Under the pieces are notes generated by a model. That model was not told where the DNA came from. It made no database searches and worked only from the letters and a program-made list of their open reading frames with translations. From an uncultured Bacilli bacterium (GTDB lineage Bacteria; Bacillota_I; Bacilli_A; RF39; UBA660): DNA of 32,464 nucleotides. This document shows, piece after piece, positions 8,619 to 15,194 of this stretch (position 1 is the first letter of the stretch; each line of letters begins with the position of its first letter). The stretch covers positions 1 through 32,464 of the forward strand of contig CALVSD010000004.1 in NCBI GenBank assembly GCA_944358805.1, given 5' to 3'. The position numbers and the translations under genes were made by a program.

Positions 8619-9335
8619 ATGGAAAGATTACAAAAAGTAATAGCCAATTTAGGATATTGTTCTAGAAGAAAAGCTGAGGAACTAATAAGTACTGGTAAAG
8701 TAAGTGTTAATGGGAAGATAGTTACTGAGTTAGGAACTAAAGTAAAAACAAGTGATACGATAGAAGTAGATGGTAACATCCTTGATAATAATAAAAATTA
8801 TGAATATTATATATTAAATAAACCTAGAGGAGTTATTACTACTACTCATGATGAACATGATCGAAAAACAGTAGTTGATTTAATTGATACTAATACTAGA
8901 ATATATCCAGTAGGAAGACTTGATTATGATACAACAGGATTACTTCTTTTAACTAACGATGGTGTTTTAGCCAATAAACTTATGCATCCATCTTCTAAGA
9001 TAGATAAAACGTATATTGCTAAAATTGAAGGAATGATTAGCCCTATATCCATAAAGAAGTTAAGAAGTGGTGTTGTTATTGATAGTTATAAGACTAGACC
9101 TGCTAGAGTAAAAGTAAAAAGTGTTAATAAGAAAACAAACAAAAGTATTGTTGAAATAACTATAAGTGAAGGAAAAAATCATCAAGTAAAGAAAATGTTT
9201 GAAGCAGTAGGTCATCATGTTGAAAAATTAAAAAGAGAAAAATATGCTATATTTGATATAAGAGATTTAAAAGTGGGAGATTATAGAAAATTAACTTTTA
9301 AAGAAGTGAGTATATTATATAGTTTGTTTAAATAA
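8619..9335 (+). CDS. rluB: 23S rRNA pseudouridine synthase, RluB family
   Basis: This enzyme converts a uridine in 23S rRNA to pseudouridine. Residues about 2-50 are an S4 RNA-binding domain (RLQKVIANLGYCSRRKAEE, then VSVNGKIV). From about residue 63 follows the RsuA/RluB catalytic domain: NKPRGVITT, then GRLDYDTTGLLLLTNDG with catalytic Asp102, and KTYIAKIEG. At 238 aa it has the usual family length. GGAGG at 8607-8611 sets the start. It is followed after 9 bases by a nitroreductase gene, probably in one operon. RluB versus a sister RsuA/RluE-type target cannot be separated from sequence alone, but RluB is the usual form in Bacillota. Confidence 0.9.
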   Translation: MERLQKVIANLGYCSRRKAEELISTGKVSVNGKIVTELGTKVKTSDTIEVDGNILDNNKNYEYYILNKPRGVITTTHDEHDRKTVVDLIDTNTRIYPVGRLDYDTTGLLLLTNDGVLANKLMHPSSKIDKTYIAKIEGMISPISIKKLRSGVVIDSYKTRPARVKVKSVNKKTNKSIVEITISEGKNHQVKKMFEAVGHHVEKLKREKYAIFDIRDLKVGDYRKLTFKEVSILYSLFK

Positions 9336-9344
9336 GGAGATAAT

Positions 9345-9866
9345 ATGAACGAGACAATAAAAGTTTTAAAAGAAAGAAGAAGTATTAGAAAATATAAAGA
9401 TATTCAAATAACTGAAGAAGAATTAAATACAATACTAGATTGTGGTATGTATGCTCCTAGTGGTAAAAATAAACAATCTGGTTTAATTGTAGTAATCCAA
9501 AATAAAGAATTAATTTCAAAGATTGCTAAGATAAATGCTAGTTTTGTTAATAAAGAAGGGCTTAATCCGTTTTATGATGCACCAACATTGATAATTGTAT
9601 TTGCGGATAAAAATATATCAACATATATTCAAGATGGAAGTGCCATTATTACCAATATGTTAAATGCAGCTTATTCTATTGGTGTATCTTCTTGTTGGAT
9701 ACATCGTGCTAAAGAAACTTTTGAAACAGAAGAAGGTAAAAAATTATTACAAGAATGGGGAATATCTTCTAATTATGAAGGAATTGGTAATTGCGTTTTA
9801 GGATATGCTGATTGTGAAAATCCAAAACCATTTCCAAGAAAGGATAATTATGTAATAAGAGTATAA
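9345..9866 (+). CDS. Nitroreductase-family flavoprotein
   Basis: The N-terminal ERRSIRKYKD and MYAPSGKNKQ segments are the FMN-binding signature of the nitroreductase family, which uses NAD(P)H to reduce nitro, quinone or similar substrates as a homodimer. The middle GSAIITNMLNAAYSIGVSSCWI is the conserved dimer/flavin helix, and the C-terminal GNCVLGYAD strand also fits. At 173 aa it is a short, single-domain member. AGGAGAT at 9335-9341 overlaps the stop of rluB, so the two are probably co-transcribed and translationally close. The physiological substrate cannot be predicted. Confidence 0.88.
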   Translation: MNETIKVLKERRSIRKYKDIQITEEELNTILDCGMYAPSGKNKQSGLIVVIQNKELISKIAKINASFVNKEGLNPFYDAPTLIIVFADKNISTYIQDGSAIITNMLNAAYSIGVSSCWIHRAKETFETEEGKKLLQEWGISSNYEGIGNCVLGYADCENPKPFPRKDNYVIRV

Positions 9867-9890
9867 TAGTAATTTAATTTTAAAATATTA

Positions 9891-9919
9891 TTGTACTTTT
9901 TTTTTTATAATGTTATAAT
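9891..9919 (+). promoter_or_regulatory. SigA promoter for the thioester surface protein
   Basis: TTGTAC at 9891-9896, 17-bp spacer, TATAAT at 9914-9919 preceded by TGT (extended -10). Confidence 0.75.
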
Positions 9920-9941
9920 GTAGATAGAAAGTAGGGATAAG

Positions 9942-11174
9942 ATGAAAAAAGTATATGGTATTATTTTGGCATTTTTACTTTGTATTGTAAACATTACAGA
10001 TATTAGTGCTGCTACTATTAAGTCTTCTAATTTAATTATTGATGGTAAAACTTGTTATAAAAATTATCATAACGATGTAACTAATGAAGACATACATGGT
10101 AATCTTCCTAGTATATTTATTACAGTTGATGGGAAAGCAGCATATTGTGTTAATTTTGGTGTGGATTTACAAGAAGGTGATGCTACATATCAAGAACATT
10201 ATTTAAAAATGTTAAATAATAATAAAGATTTATATAATAAGATAAGTTTAATTGGATTATATGGTTACTCATATTCGGGGCATAAAACTAATAATTATTA
10301 TGGAGCTGCTCAATTGTTAATATGGGAAACTATTCTTGGAGCAGGTTTACAACCAGAATATAAAGTTAGGGATTTAAGTTTTTATTCATCTGGTGCTGGT
10401 TATCATGCTGGTGAATTAATTAATTTAGATGTTCAGAAAAAAGAAATTTTAAAATTGGTTGAAGATTATTATAAAAAACCAAGTTTTTGTGGACAAACTT
10501 ATAAAATAAAAAAAGGACAAACTTTTACTATAAAAGATTCTAACTCTGTTTTAGGAAATTATAAAGTATCTGCAAATAATACTAATTATTTAACATATCA
10601 AGTAAGTGGTAATCAAATTACCTTTAAAGCTAATAAAGTTGGTACAGGAACTGTGTTAACCTTCTCTAAAGGAATTAATGATACAAACACTATGGTATAT
10701 AGAGTTAACGATGGGCAAGAAGTAATAATACCTACAGATTATCCTGATATATCATGTGAACTTAAAGTAGAAGTATTAGAAGAAGATGCTGGTTATATTC
10801 AAATAAAAAAAGTAGACAAAGAAACAAAAGATCCTTTAAAAGGTGTAAAATTCTCTGTATATAACGAAAAAGATGAGGTAGTAGATACAGTAATTACAGA
10901 TGATAAAGGTATTGCTATTTCTAAAAAATTACCTTATGGAAAATATTATATAAAAGAAGTAGAGTCTTTAGATGGTTATATTTTAAATGAAGAGAGAATT
11001 GATGTTACAATAGATAAAAATGAAACATTTGAAATAGAGTTTACTAACGAAAAAGATATTCCAGAATCTCCACCTACTGGAGATATATTAATTGGTGTTG
11101 TTTGGGCAATTGGAGCATTTTGTCTAGGATTTAGTATTTATTATTATACAAGAATGAGAAAAAAAGAATCTTAA
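9942..11174 (+). CDS. Wall-anchored surface protein with thioester and SpaA-type domains
   Basis: This is a Gram-positive adhesin-like protein. Residues 1-23 are a signal peptide ending ISA-A. Residues about 30-175 look like a TQXA/thioester domain: Cys69 in AYCVNFG and Gln124 in AAQLLIWE are the expected partners of an internal thioester that can react with host surfaces. Residues about 200-275 look like a beta-sandwich. Residues 284-370 form a SpaA/Cna-B-like domain, with Lys290 in IKKVD and Glu339 in YIKEVE placed for an intramolecular isopeptide bond. The tail PPTGD (about 377-381), a hydrophobic helix and RMRKKES make a sortase signal in which PPTG replaces LPxTG. It is a single gene with its own promoter; no sortase gene is in the window. 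Bond chemistry is predicted from family knowledge. Confidence 0.85.
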   Translation: MKKVYGIILAFLLCIVNITDISAATIKSSNLIIDGKTCYKNYHNDVTNEDIHGNLPSIFITVDGKAAYCVNFGVDLQEGDATYQEHYLKMLNNNKDLYNKISLIGLYGYSYSGHKTNNYYGAAQLLIWETILGAGLQPEYKVRDLSFYSSGAGYHAGELINLDVQKKEILKLVEDYYKKPSFCGQTYKIKKGQTFTIKDSNSVLGNYKVSANNTNYLTYQVSGNQITFKANKVGTGTVLTFSKGINDTNTMVYRVNDGQEVIIPTDYPDISCELKVEVLEEDAGYIQIKKVDKETKDPLKGVKFSVYNEKDEVVDTVITDDKGIAISKKLPYGKYYIKEVESLDGYILNEERIDVTIDKNETFEIEFTNEKDIPESPPTGDILIGVVWAIGAFCLGFSIYYYTRMRKKES

Positions 11175-11190
11175 AAAGTTCTTTTTTTTT
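11159..11190 (+). terminator. Terminator after the surface protein
   Basis: The A-rich arm at 11159-11168 pairs with 11179-11188 across a 10-base loop, with the T-tract continuing to 11190. It overlaps the stop codon. The stem is nearly all A-T, so strength is uncertain. Confidence 0.5.
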
Positions 11191-11231
11191 ATTATCATAA
11201 TATACTTTAATGAAGAGAAAGAGGGATAAAA

Positions 11232-11747
11232 ATGATTGATAAAAAGAATTTATGGTTTTTAACTTTATTTAGTTTAGTATTAGTATTAAGTATATATTAT
11301 GTAACAATGCCCAATGAACTTTTGTTAACAAATAATAATACTGAAACTGTTAGTAACAATAATACTGAAAAAACTGATAATATTTCTGTATCAATTACAG
11401 AAAGCGATGTTATTTCAGCTTTGAAAGTAGAAGATGAAAATGATACTTTAGAAGAAATAAATACTTTGAAAGAAACTTTAACTAATTCTGAAGAAACAGT
11501 CGATAAAAAGAATGAAGCTTATGATAAAATAAAAGAATTAAATGAAAATAGTGGCAAAGAAGAAACTATAGAAAACATGTTAAAAGAAAAATATAAATAT
11601 GATGTTTTTGTTAAAATTGATAAAGATCAAGTAAGAGTAGTAATAGGTACAAAAGAACATTCAACAGAACTTGCAAACGAAATAATGAGGTTAGTTCAAG
11701 AACAATTTACTAATAAGATGTATATATCAGTTCAATTTCAATCATAA
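11232..11747 (+). CDS. spoIIIAH: SpoIIIAH-like sporulation protein
   Basis: The protein has the layout and motifs of SpoIIIAH, the mother-cell half of the SpoIIIAH-SpoIIQ channel across the two membranes around the forespore. The N-terminus NLWFLTLFSLVLVLSIYYVTMP is the conserved transmembrane segment. A variable polar linker (about 30-75), a helical segment (ETVDKKNEAYDKIKELNE) and the C-terminal ring-forming domain (IENMLKEKYKYDVFVKIDKDQVRVVI) follow. At 171 aa it is shorter than the B. subtilis protein, mostly in the linker. The rest of spoIIIA and spoIIQ are not in the window. A weak CATAATATA (11196-11204) lies at the right distance upstream for a mother-cell sigma factor, but with no clear -35. 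Next to gerE, the assignment is strong. Confidence 0.85.
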   Translation: MIDKKNLWFLTLFSLVLVLSIYYVTMPNELLLTNNNTETVSNNNTEKTDNISVSITESDVISALKVEDENDTLEEINTLKETLTNSEETVDKKNEAYDKIKELNENSGKEETIENMLKEKYKYDVFVKIDKDQVRVVIGTKEHSTELANEIMRLVQEQFTNKMYISVQFQS

Positions 11748-11764
11748 ATAGGTAAAATACTCTC

Positions 11765-11791
11765 ACTTTAATTTATAAGTAACATAGAATA
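11765..11791 (+). promoter_or_regulatory. SigK-type promoter before gerE
   Basis: AC at 11765-11766, a 16-base spacer, and CATAGAATA at 11783-11791 fit the SigK consensus AC-N16/17-CATANNNTA. gerE is a known SigK target in B. subtilis. No convincing SigA promoter was seen in this intergenic region. Confidence 0.65.
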
Positions 11792-11833
11792 TTATGAATA
11801 AGCATGACCACCCTATAAAGAAGTGAGGTATTT

Positions 11834-12040
11834 ATGAATAAAAGTATATTAACAAAAAGAGAAAAAGAAGTGTTTTCTTTATTAATTCAAAATAAGTCAA
11901 CTAGAGAAATTGCAGAAAAATTAAATATTAGTGAAAAAACTGTAAGAAATCATGTTTCAAATGCTATGCAAAAATTAGGTGTAAAAGGAAGAGCTCAAGC
12001 AGTAGTAGAATTAATTAGATTAGGAGAAATAACTTTATAA
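11834..12040 (+). CDS. gerE: GerE, LuxR-type sporulation regulator
   Basis: GerE is the last transcription factor of the mother-cell programme in spore formers, acting with SigK on coat genes. This 68-aa protein is a stand-alone LuxR-type helix-turn-helix: LTKREKEVFSLL (first helices), TREIAEKLNISEKTVRNH (turn and recognition helix) and NAMQKLGVKGRAQAVVEL (dimer helix). Large runs match B. subtilis GerE, including EKTVRNH and SNAMQKLGVKGR. There is no receiver or ligand domain, as expected. It follows a SigK-like promoter and a GTGAGGT ribosome site, and is followed by a strong terminator, so it is probably monocistronic. The nearby gerM-like gene echoes the B. subtilis neighbourhood. Confidence 0.93.
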   Translation: MNKSILTKREKEVFSLLIQNKSTREIAEKLNISEKTVRNHVSNAMQKLGVKGRAQAVVELIRLGEITL

Positions 12041-12060
12041 GCCATTTATTGGCTTTTTTT
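12039..12060 (+). terminator. Terminator of gerE
   Basis: AAGCCA (12039-12044) pairs with TGGCTT (12050-12055) around a 5-base loop, followed by a T-tract to 12060. It overlaps the gerE stop codon. Confidence 0.85.
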
Positions 12061-12104
12061 CATATTATATATTAATTTACATATATTTTATTAGGGTGAT
12101 TCTA

Positions 12105-13079
12105 ATGTTAAAGAAAATGTCAATAAGGTCAATAAGAAAGATAATGGTATCTACTTTAACTTTATTTATATTATTAATTATATATTTAATGCCTGATAGT
12201 ATTAATGATAAAGAAATAAGCTTAACTAATGATAATGTTGAATATATATATTCTAATACACTTGAAACTATATATTTGCTTGATAGTAATGATTATGTTG
12301 CTAGAACAAAAATAGATAGTTGTAAATGTGAAGGAATAGATAAAGCAAGAGATTTAATAAATGGTCTTATAATTGATGGTACTAAGAGCAATATTATACC
12401 AAATGGTTTTAAATCAGTTATACCATCAGGAACTAGTATTAAAGATATTAGTTTAGATAATGGAATACTTACTATTGATTTTTCTAAAGAATTATTAGAA
12501 ATTACAAAAGAATATGAAGAGAAGATGATAGAATCTATAGTATATACATTAACTTCTATTGAAGGAATAGATAAAGTAGTAATAAAAGTAGATGGTAAAG
12601 TATTAGATAAATTACCTATAAGTGGTAAACTATTACCAACATATTTAGATAGAAATTATGGTATTAATAAAATATATGATATTACTACTACAAACAATAT
12701 TGATTCATATACACTATATTATGTTAATACTTATAATGATAATAGTTATTACGTTCCTGTAACAAAATATGTAAATAATAATTCTAAAGATAAAATAAAA
12801 GTTATAATAGAAGAATTGTATAGTGCTCCTATATATGAATCTACACTTATGAGTTTTTTAAATTCTAATACTAAACTTTTTGATTACAAATTAGATGGTA
12901 ATAAATTAACTTTAAATTTTTCTGAAGATATTTTATCGGATATTACCAGTAACAATATTTTAGAAGAGGTAATATATACAATAAGTTTAACTATGAGTGA
13001 TAATTATGGGGTTGAAGAAGTTGTTTTTTTAGTAGAAAATGAAGAAATTTACAAAAGTTTAATAAAAGATATTGAATAA
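12105..13079 (+). CDS. gerM: GerM-like protein with two GerMN domains
   Basis: I start at ATG 12105 because AGGGTGAT (12093-12100) is placed for it; a GTG at 12096 lies inside that site. Residues about 12-32 are a membrane helix. Two copies of the GerMN (sporulation and germination) domain follow, about 55-170 and 200-320. Each has a helix feeding a beta unit: ARDLINGLII then KDISLDNGILTIDFSKEL, and IKVIIEELY then YKLDGNKLTLNFSEDI. In B. subtilis GerM is needed for normal sporulation and helps retain the SpoIIIAH-SpoIIQ complex. Unlike that lipoprotein, this one has no lipobox and seems anchored by its N-terminal helix. It lies one gene away from the spoIIIAH-like gene, consistent with a shared role. 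Confidence 0.85.
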   Translation: MLKKMSIRSIRKIMVSTLTLFILLIIYLMPDSINDKEISLTNDNVEYIYSNTLETIYLLDSNDYVARTKIDSCKCEGIDKARDLINGLIIDGTKSNIIPNGFKSVIPSGTSIKDISLDNGILTIDFSKELLEITKEYEEKMIESIVYTLTSIEGIDKVVIKVDGKVLDKLPISGKLLPTYLDRNYGINKIYDITTTNNIDSYTLYYVNTYNDNSYYVPVTKYVNNNSKDKIKVIIEELYSAPIYESTLMSFLNSNTKLFDYKLDGNKLTLNFSEDILSDITSNNILEEVIYTISLTMSDNYGVEEVVFLVENEEIYKSLIKDIE

Positions 13080-13100
13080 TTAAATTTTATGTGGTATAAT
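13072..13100 (+). promoter_or_regulatory. SigA promoter for tRNA-Arg
   Basis: TTGAAT at 13072-13077 (inside the end of gerM), 17-bp spacer, TATAAT at 13095-13100 preceded by TGG (extended -10). The start point would be about 16 bases upstream of the mature tRNA. Confidence 0.8.
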
Positions 13101-13122
13101 CACTATTGTCTTGAGTGATTAT
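13096..13122. repeat. Inverted repeat between -10 box and tRNA 5' end
   Basis: ATAATCACT (13096-13104) is the exact reverse complement of AGTGATTAT (13114-13122), with a 9-base spacer. The left arm overlaps the -10 box and the right arm touches the first tRNA base. Confidence 0.7.
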
Positions 13123-13199
13123 GTCCTCATAGCTCAGCTGGATAGAGCACACGCCTTCTAAGCGTGCGGTCGAAGGTTCGAATCCTTCTGGGGACGCCA
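13123..13199 (+). tRNA. tRNA-Arg (anticodon UCU)
   Basis: A full cloverleaf can be folded. The acceptor stem is GTCCTCA (13123-13129) with TGGGGAC (13189-13195), including one G-U pair. The D-arm closes with GCTC/GAGC. The anticodon stem CACGC/GCGTG encloses the loop CTTCTAA with anticodon TCT at 13157-13159. The T-arm has GAAGG-TTCGAAT-CCTTC. The discriminator base is G13196, and CCA is encoded at 13197-13199. It reads AGA, the main Arg codon in this AT-rich sequence. It is a single tRNA gene with its own promoter and terminator. Confidence 0.97.
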
Positions 13200-13210
13200 C
13201 TTAGTTTAGT

Positions 13211-13234
13211 AAAGAGTCTTTTGGCTCTTTTTTT
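13211..13234 (+). terminator. Terminator of tRNA-Arg
   Basis: AAAGAGTC (13211-13218) pairs with GGCTCTTT (13223-13230), with one T-G pair, around a TTTT loop; Ts continue to 13234. Confidence 0.9.
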
Positions 13235-13274
13235 CTTTATCTAAATATGTTAAAATAAGAATAAGGATGATACT

Positions 13275-13847
13275 ATGAAAAAAAGATATTATATTATAAT
13301 AGGAGTGATTTTTTGTTTTATTTCTTTAGCGTCGTTTAAAATATCACATGCTTATAGTTATAAAAATAATTTGATATATGTTGAAGATAAAGAAATAATG
13401 CTTAAAGAATTAAGTAATTATATTGATAGTGTTGATAATATATTGATACCTACGACTAGTTATACTTATTCTAATATTTTAACTGAAAACTATGATTTTT
13501 TAGTAAGGTATGCAGTTAATTATATTATAGATAATAAATATATTTATAAAGATAATATTATAAAAAAGGAAGATAAAGAGTATATACCTAAAGAATATAT
13601 TTATAAAGTAACAAATAAATATTTTAATATTACCAATTTTTATATAGAAGAAGAAAATATATTATTAGAAAAAGTAAATAAAAATTTTAAATTAAAAATA
13701 AAAAATATAGAATATGTAAAAGATGATTATATAAAGGTTAATGTATTATATGAAAATGATGTTGAATATTTATATGTATTTACCTATAATCAAGATAGTT
13801 ACATGTATTTATATAATGTAGAGGTACAATATGAAAATAATAATTAG
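13275..13847 (+). CDS. Unrecognised secreted or membrane-anchored protein, 190 aa
   Basis: I do not recognise this protein. Residues 1-27 form a signal peptide (KKR, a hydrophobic core, then SHA-Y), so the rest is outside the membrane. The mature part is Tyr/Asn/Lys-rich. Residues about 28-110 look helical, and about 110-188 look like beta strands (NFKLKIKNIEYVKDDYIKVNVLYENDVEYLYVF is the clearest part of it). AAGGATGAT at 13263-13271 gives the start, with a weak extended -10 (TGTTAAAAT, 13248-13256) after the tRNA terminator. It overlaps the peptidase-like gene by 17 bases, so the two are almost certainly co-translated and probably work together at the cell surface. Confidence 0.75.
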   Translation: MKKRYYIIIGVIFCFISLASFKISHAYSYKNNLIYVEDKEIMLKELSNYIDSVDNILIPTTSYTYSNILTENYDFLVRYAVNYIIDNKYIYKDNIIKKEDKEYIPKEYIYKVTNKYFNITNFYIEEENILLEKVNKNFKLKIKNIEYVKDDYIKVNVLYENDVEYLYVFTYNQDSYMYLYNVEVQYENNN

Positions 13848-14829
13848 AAGTTTAGTACTGGTAATAGGATTAATAATATGTAGTATAATTTTAATCAATT
13901 GTTATAAAAAATATAATGAAGTGTTAGATAAAAATAAAGAATTGTATATAAAAGCTAATAATTTAAATATAATAGAAAAAAATGGTAATATAAATTTAAG
14001 AAATAAAATAGAAGAGAAAAATAATTTAATTGCAGAAATAAAAGAAAAATTACAAGTAGAAGAATATAATGCTGAAGAAATTGATAAATTAATAGATAAT
14101 ATAGAAAATAATAATTTAGAAATGGAAGAAGAAATAATAAATTTATCTAGTGAAAAAGAAAAGTTAATAAAAGAAAGGAATACTTTGAATAAACAATATG
14201 AAGTATTGTATGAAAAATATAAGTTAAAACAAGAAACTATAATTATAAATGATGTTGCTACTATAAATCAATTTCCTAAATATCCAACTGGGTGTGAGTC
14301 TGTGGCACTTACTATTTTTTTGAATTATTATGGGTATGATGTTAGTGTTGATGATGTTATTAGTAAATTAAAACTAGGAAAATTACCATATTTAAAAGAC
14401 AAAATATGGTATGGTGGAAATCCTGAGATAGAGTTTATAGGAAACCCGTTAGATGAAGAAGGATTTGGAGTATATGAGAAACCAATATATGATGTTGCAG
14501 TTATGTATAGTGATAATGTAACTATGGGTACTGGTAAAAGTTTATCAAGCCTTCTAGAAATAGTTAAAGATGGAAATCCAGTTATGGTATGGATTAGTTA
14601 TAATTTAACTGTTCCTTATATAAGCAAAACATGGATATATGAGCCTACAATGGAGAAAATAGAATGGAAAAGCGGGGAACATGCTGTTGTAATAATTGGA
14701 TATAATTCTAAACAAATAATTGTGTCTGATCCATATACTGGTATGATTAGATATTTTGATAGGGCAACTTTTGAAGATAGATATAATTACTTTGGTAAAA
14801 AAAATATATATTTAGGAAGTGGTATTTGA
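13831..14829 (+). CDS. Membrane-anchored coiled-coil C39-like cysteine peptidase
   Basis: Residues about 5-25 are a transmembrane helix. Residues about 30-135 are a long coiled coil rich in Glu, Lys, Asn and Leu. Residues about 140-332 form a C39-like papain-fold peptidase domain: Gln147 and Cys155 in NQFPKYPTGCESVAL, His284 in GEHAVVIIGY and Asp300 in VSDPYTG make a complete candidate catalytic set. The topology puts the peptidase outside the cell at the end of a coiled-coil stalk. There is no ABC transporter beside it, so it is not a bacteriocin-exporter C39 domain; it resembles the stand-alone C39_2 group, for which substrates are mostly unknown. The gene overlaps both its neighbours and ends in TGA. 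Confidence 0.85.
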   Translation: MKIIIRSLVLVIGLIICSIILINCYKKYNEVLDKNKELYIKANNLNIIEKNGNINLRNKIEEKNNLIAEIKEKLQVEEYNAEEIDKLIDNIENNNLEMEEEIINLSSEKEKLIKERNTLNKQYEVLYEKYKLKQETIIINDVATINQFPKYPTGCESVALTIFLNYYGYDVSVDDVISKLKLGKLPYLKDKIWYGGNPEIEFIGNPLDEEGFGVYEKPIYDVAVMYSDNVTMGTGKSLSSLLEIVKDGNPVMVWISYNLTVPYISKTWIYEPTMEKIEWKSGEHAVVIIGYNSKQIIVSDPYTGMIRYFDRATFEDRYNYFGKKNIYLGSGI

Positions 14830-15131
14830 TGAAAAAAATAATTATTCCTATTATAACAATATTAATTATGTTTTTTATAATATTATCATCAATATATTTA
14901 TATAAGATAAATGAGTTAAAAAAATATAATAAACAATTGGAAGATAACATATATAAATATAATGAATTAAAAGAAGAAATTAAAAAGTATAACTTGATCA
15001 TTGATGATATTGATTTAATAAACCAAAACAAAGAAGTTGTTGAACAAAAAGCAAATGAATTAAATCAAGATATAATTGAATTAAAAGAAGAAATAAATAT
15101 AATAAAAGAAAGGATAAAAAAAATATCATAA
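14829..15131 (+). CDS. Small membrane coiled-coil protein, 100 aa
   Basis: I take ATG 14829, whose A is the last base of the preceding TGA stop, as the start; a TTG at 14826 is the alternative. A membrane helix (about 4-24, nearly all Ile/Leu/Phe) is followed by an unbroken coiled coil (about 27-98). The layout is like FtsL/DivIC-type bitopic proteins, but no family motif supports that. AGGA at 14814-14817 is the likely ribosome site, and coupling to the peptidase gene is likely. Since the peptidase has a coiled-coil stalk of its own, pairing between the two is a reasonable inference. Function is unknown. Confidence 0.7.
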   Translation: MKKIIIPIITILIMFFIILSSIYLYKINELKKYNKQLEDNIYKYNELKEEIKKYNLIIDDIDLINQNKEVVEQKANELNQDIIELKEEINIIKERIKKIS

Positions 15132-15194
15132 AATAGTACAAAAAAAATTATTTATGTGATAAAATAAATTATAGAGACTAGTCGAGGTGATTAA

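Noticed and set aside
12061-12090. SigE- or SigK-like promoters before gerM (CATATTATA, CATATATTT)
   Set aside because: No matching -35 at the right distance was found, and such strings are common in AT-rich DNA.
14747-15031. Minus-strand open frame with hydrophobic, membrane-like protein
   Set aside because: It is the complement of the C39 and coiled-coil genes, whose + strand frames have proper ribosome sites and motifs.
13831-15131. Recoding of TGA as Trp
   Set aside because: TGA ends the C39 gene next to an overlapping, correctly spaced start, and also ends ezrA; Trp is always TGG.
14829-15131. Assignment of the small coiled-coil protein as FtsL or DivIC
   Set aside because: Topology fits, but no family motif is present and the context is a peptidase gene, not the mra/mur cluster.
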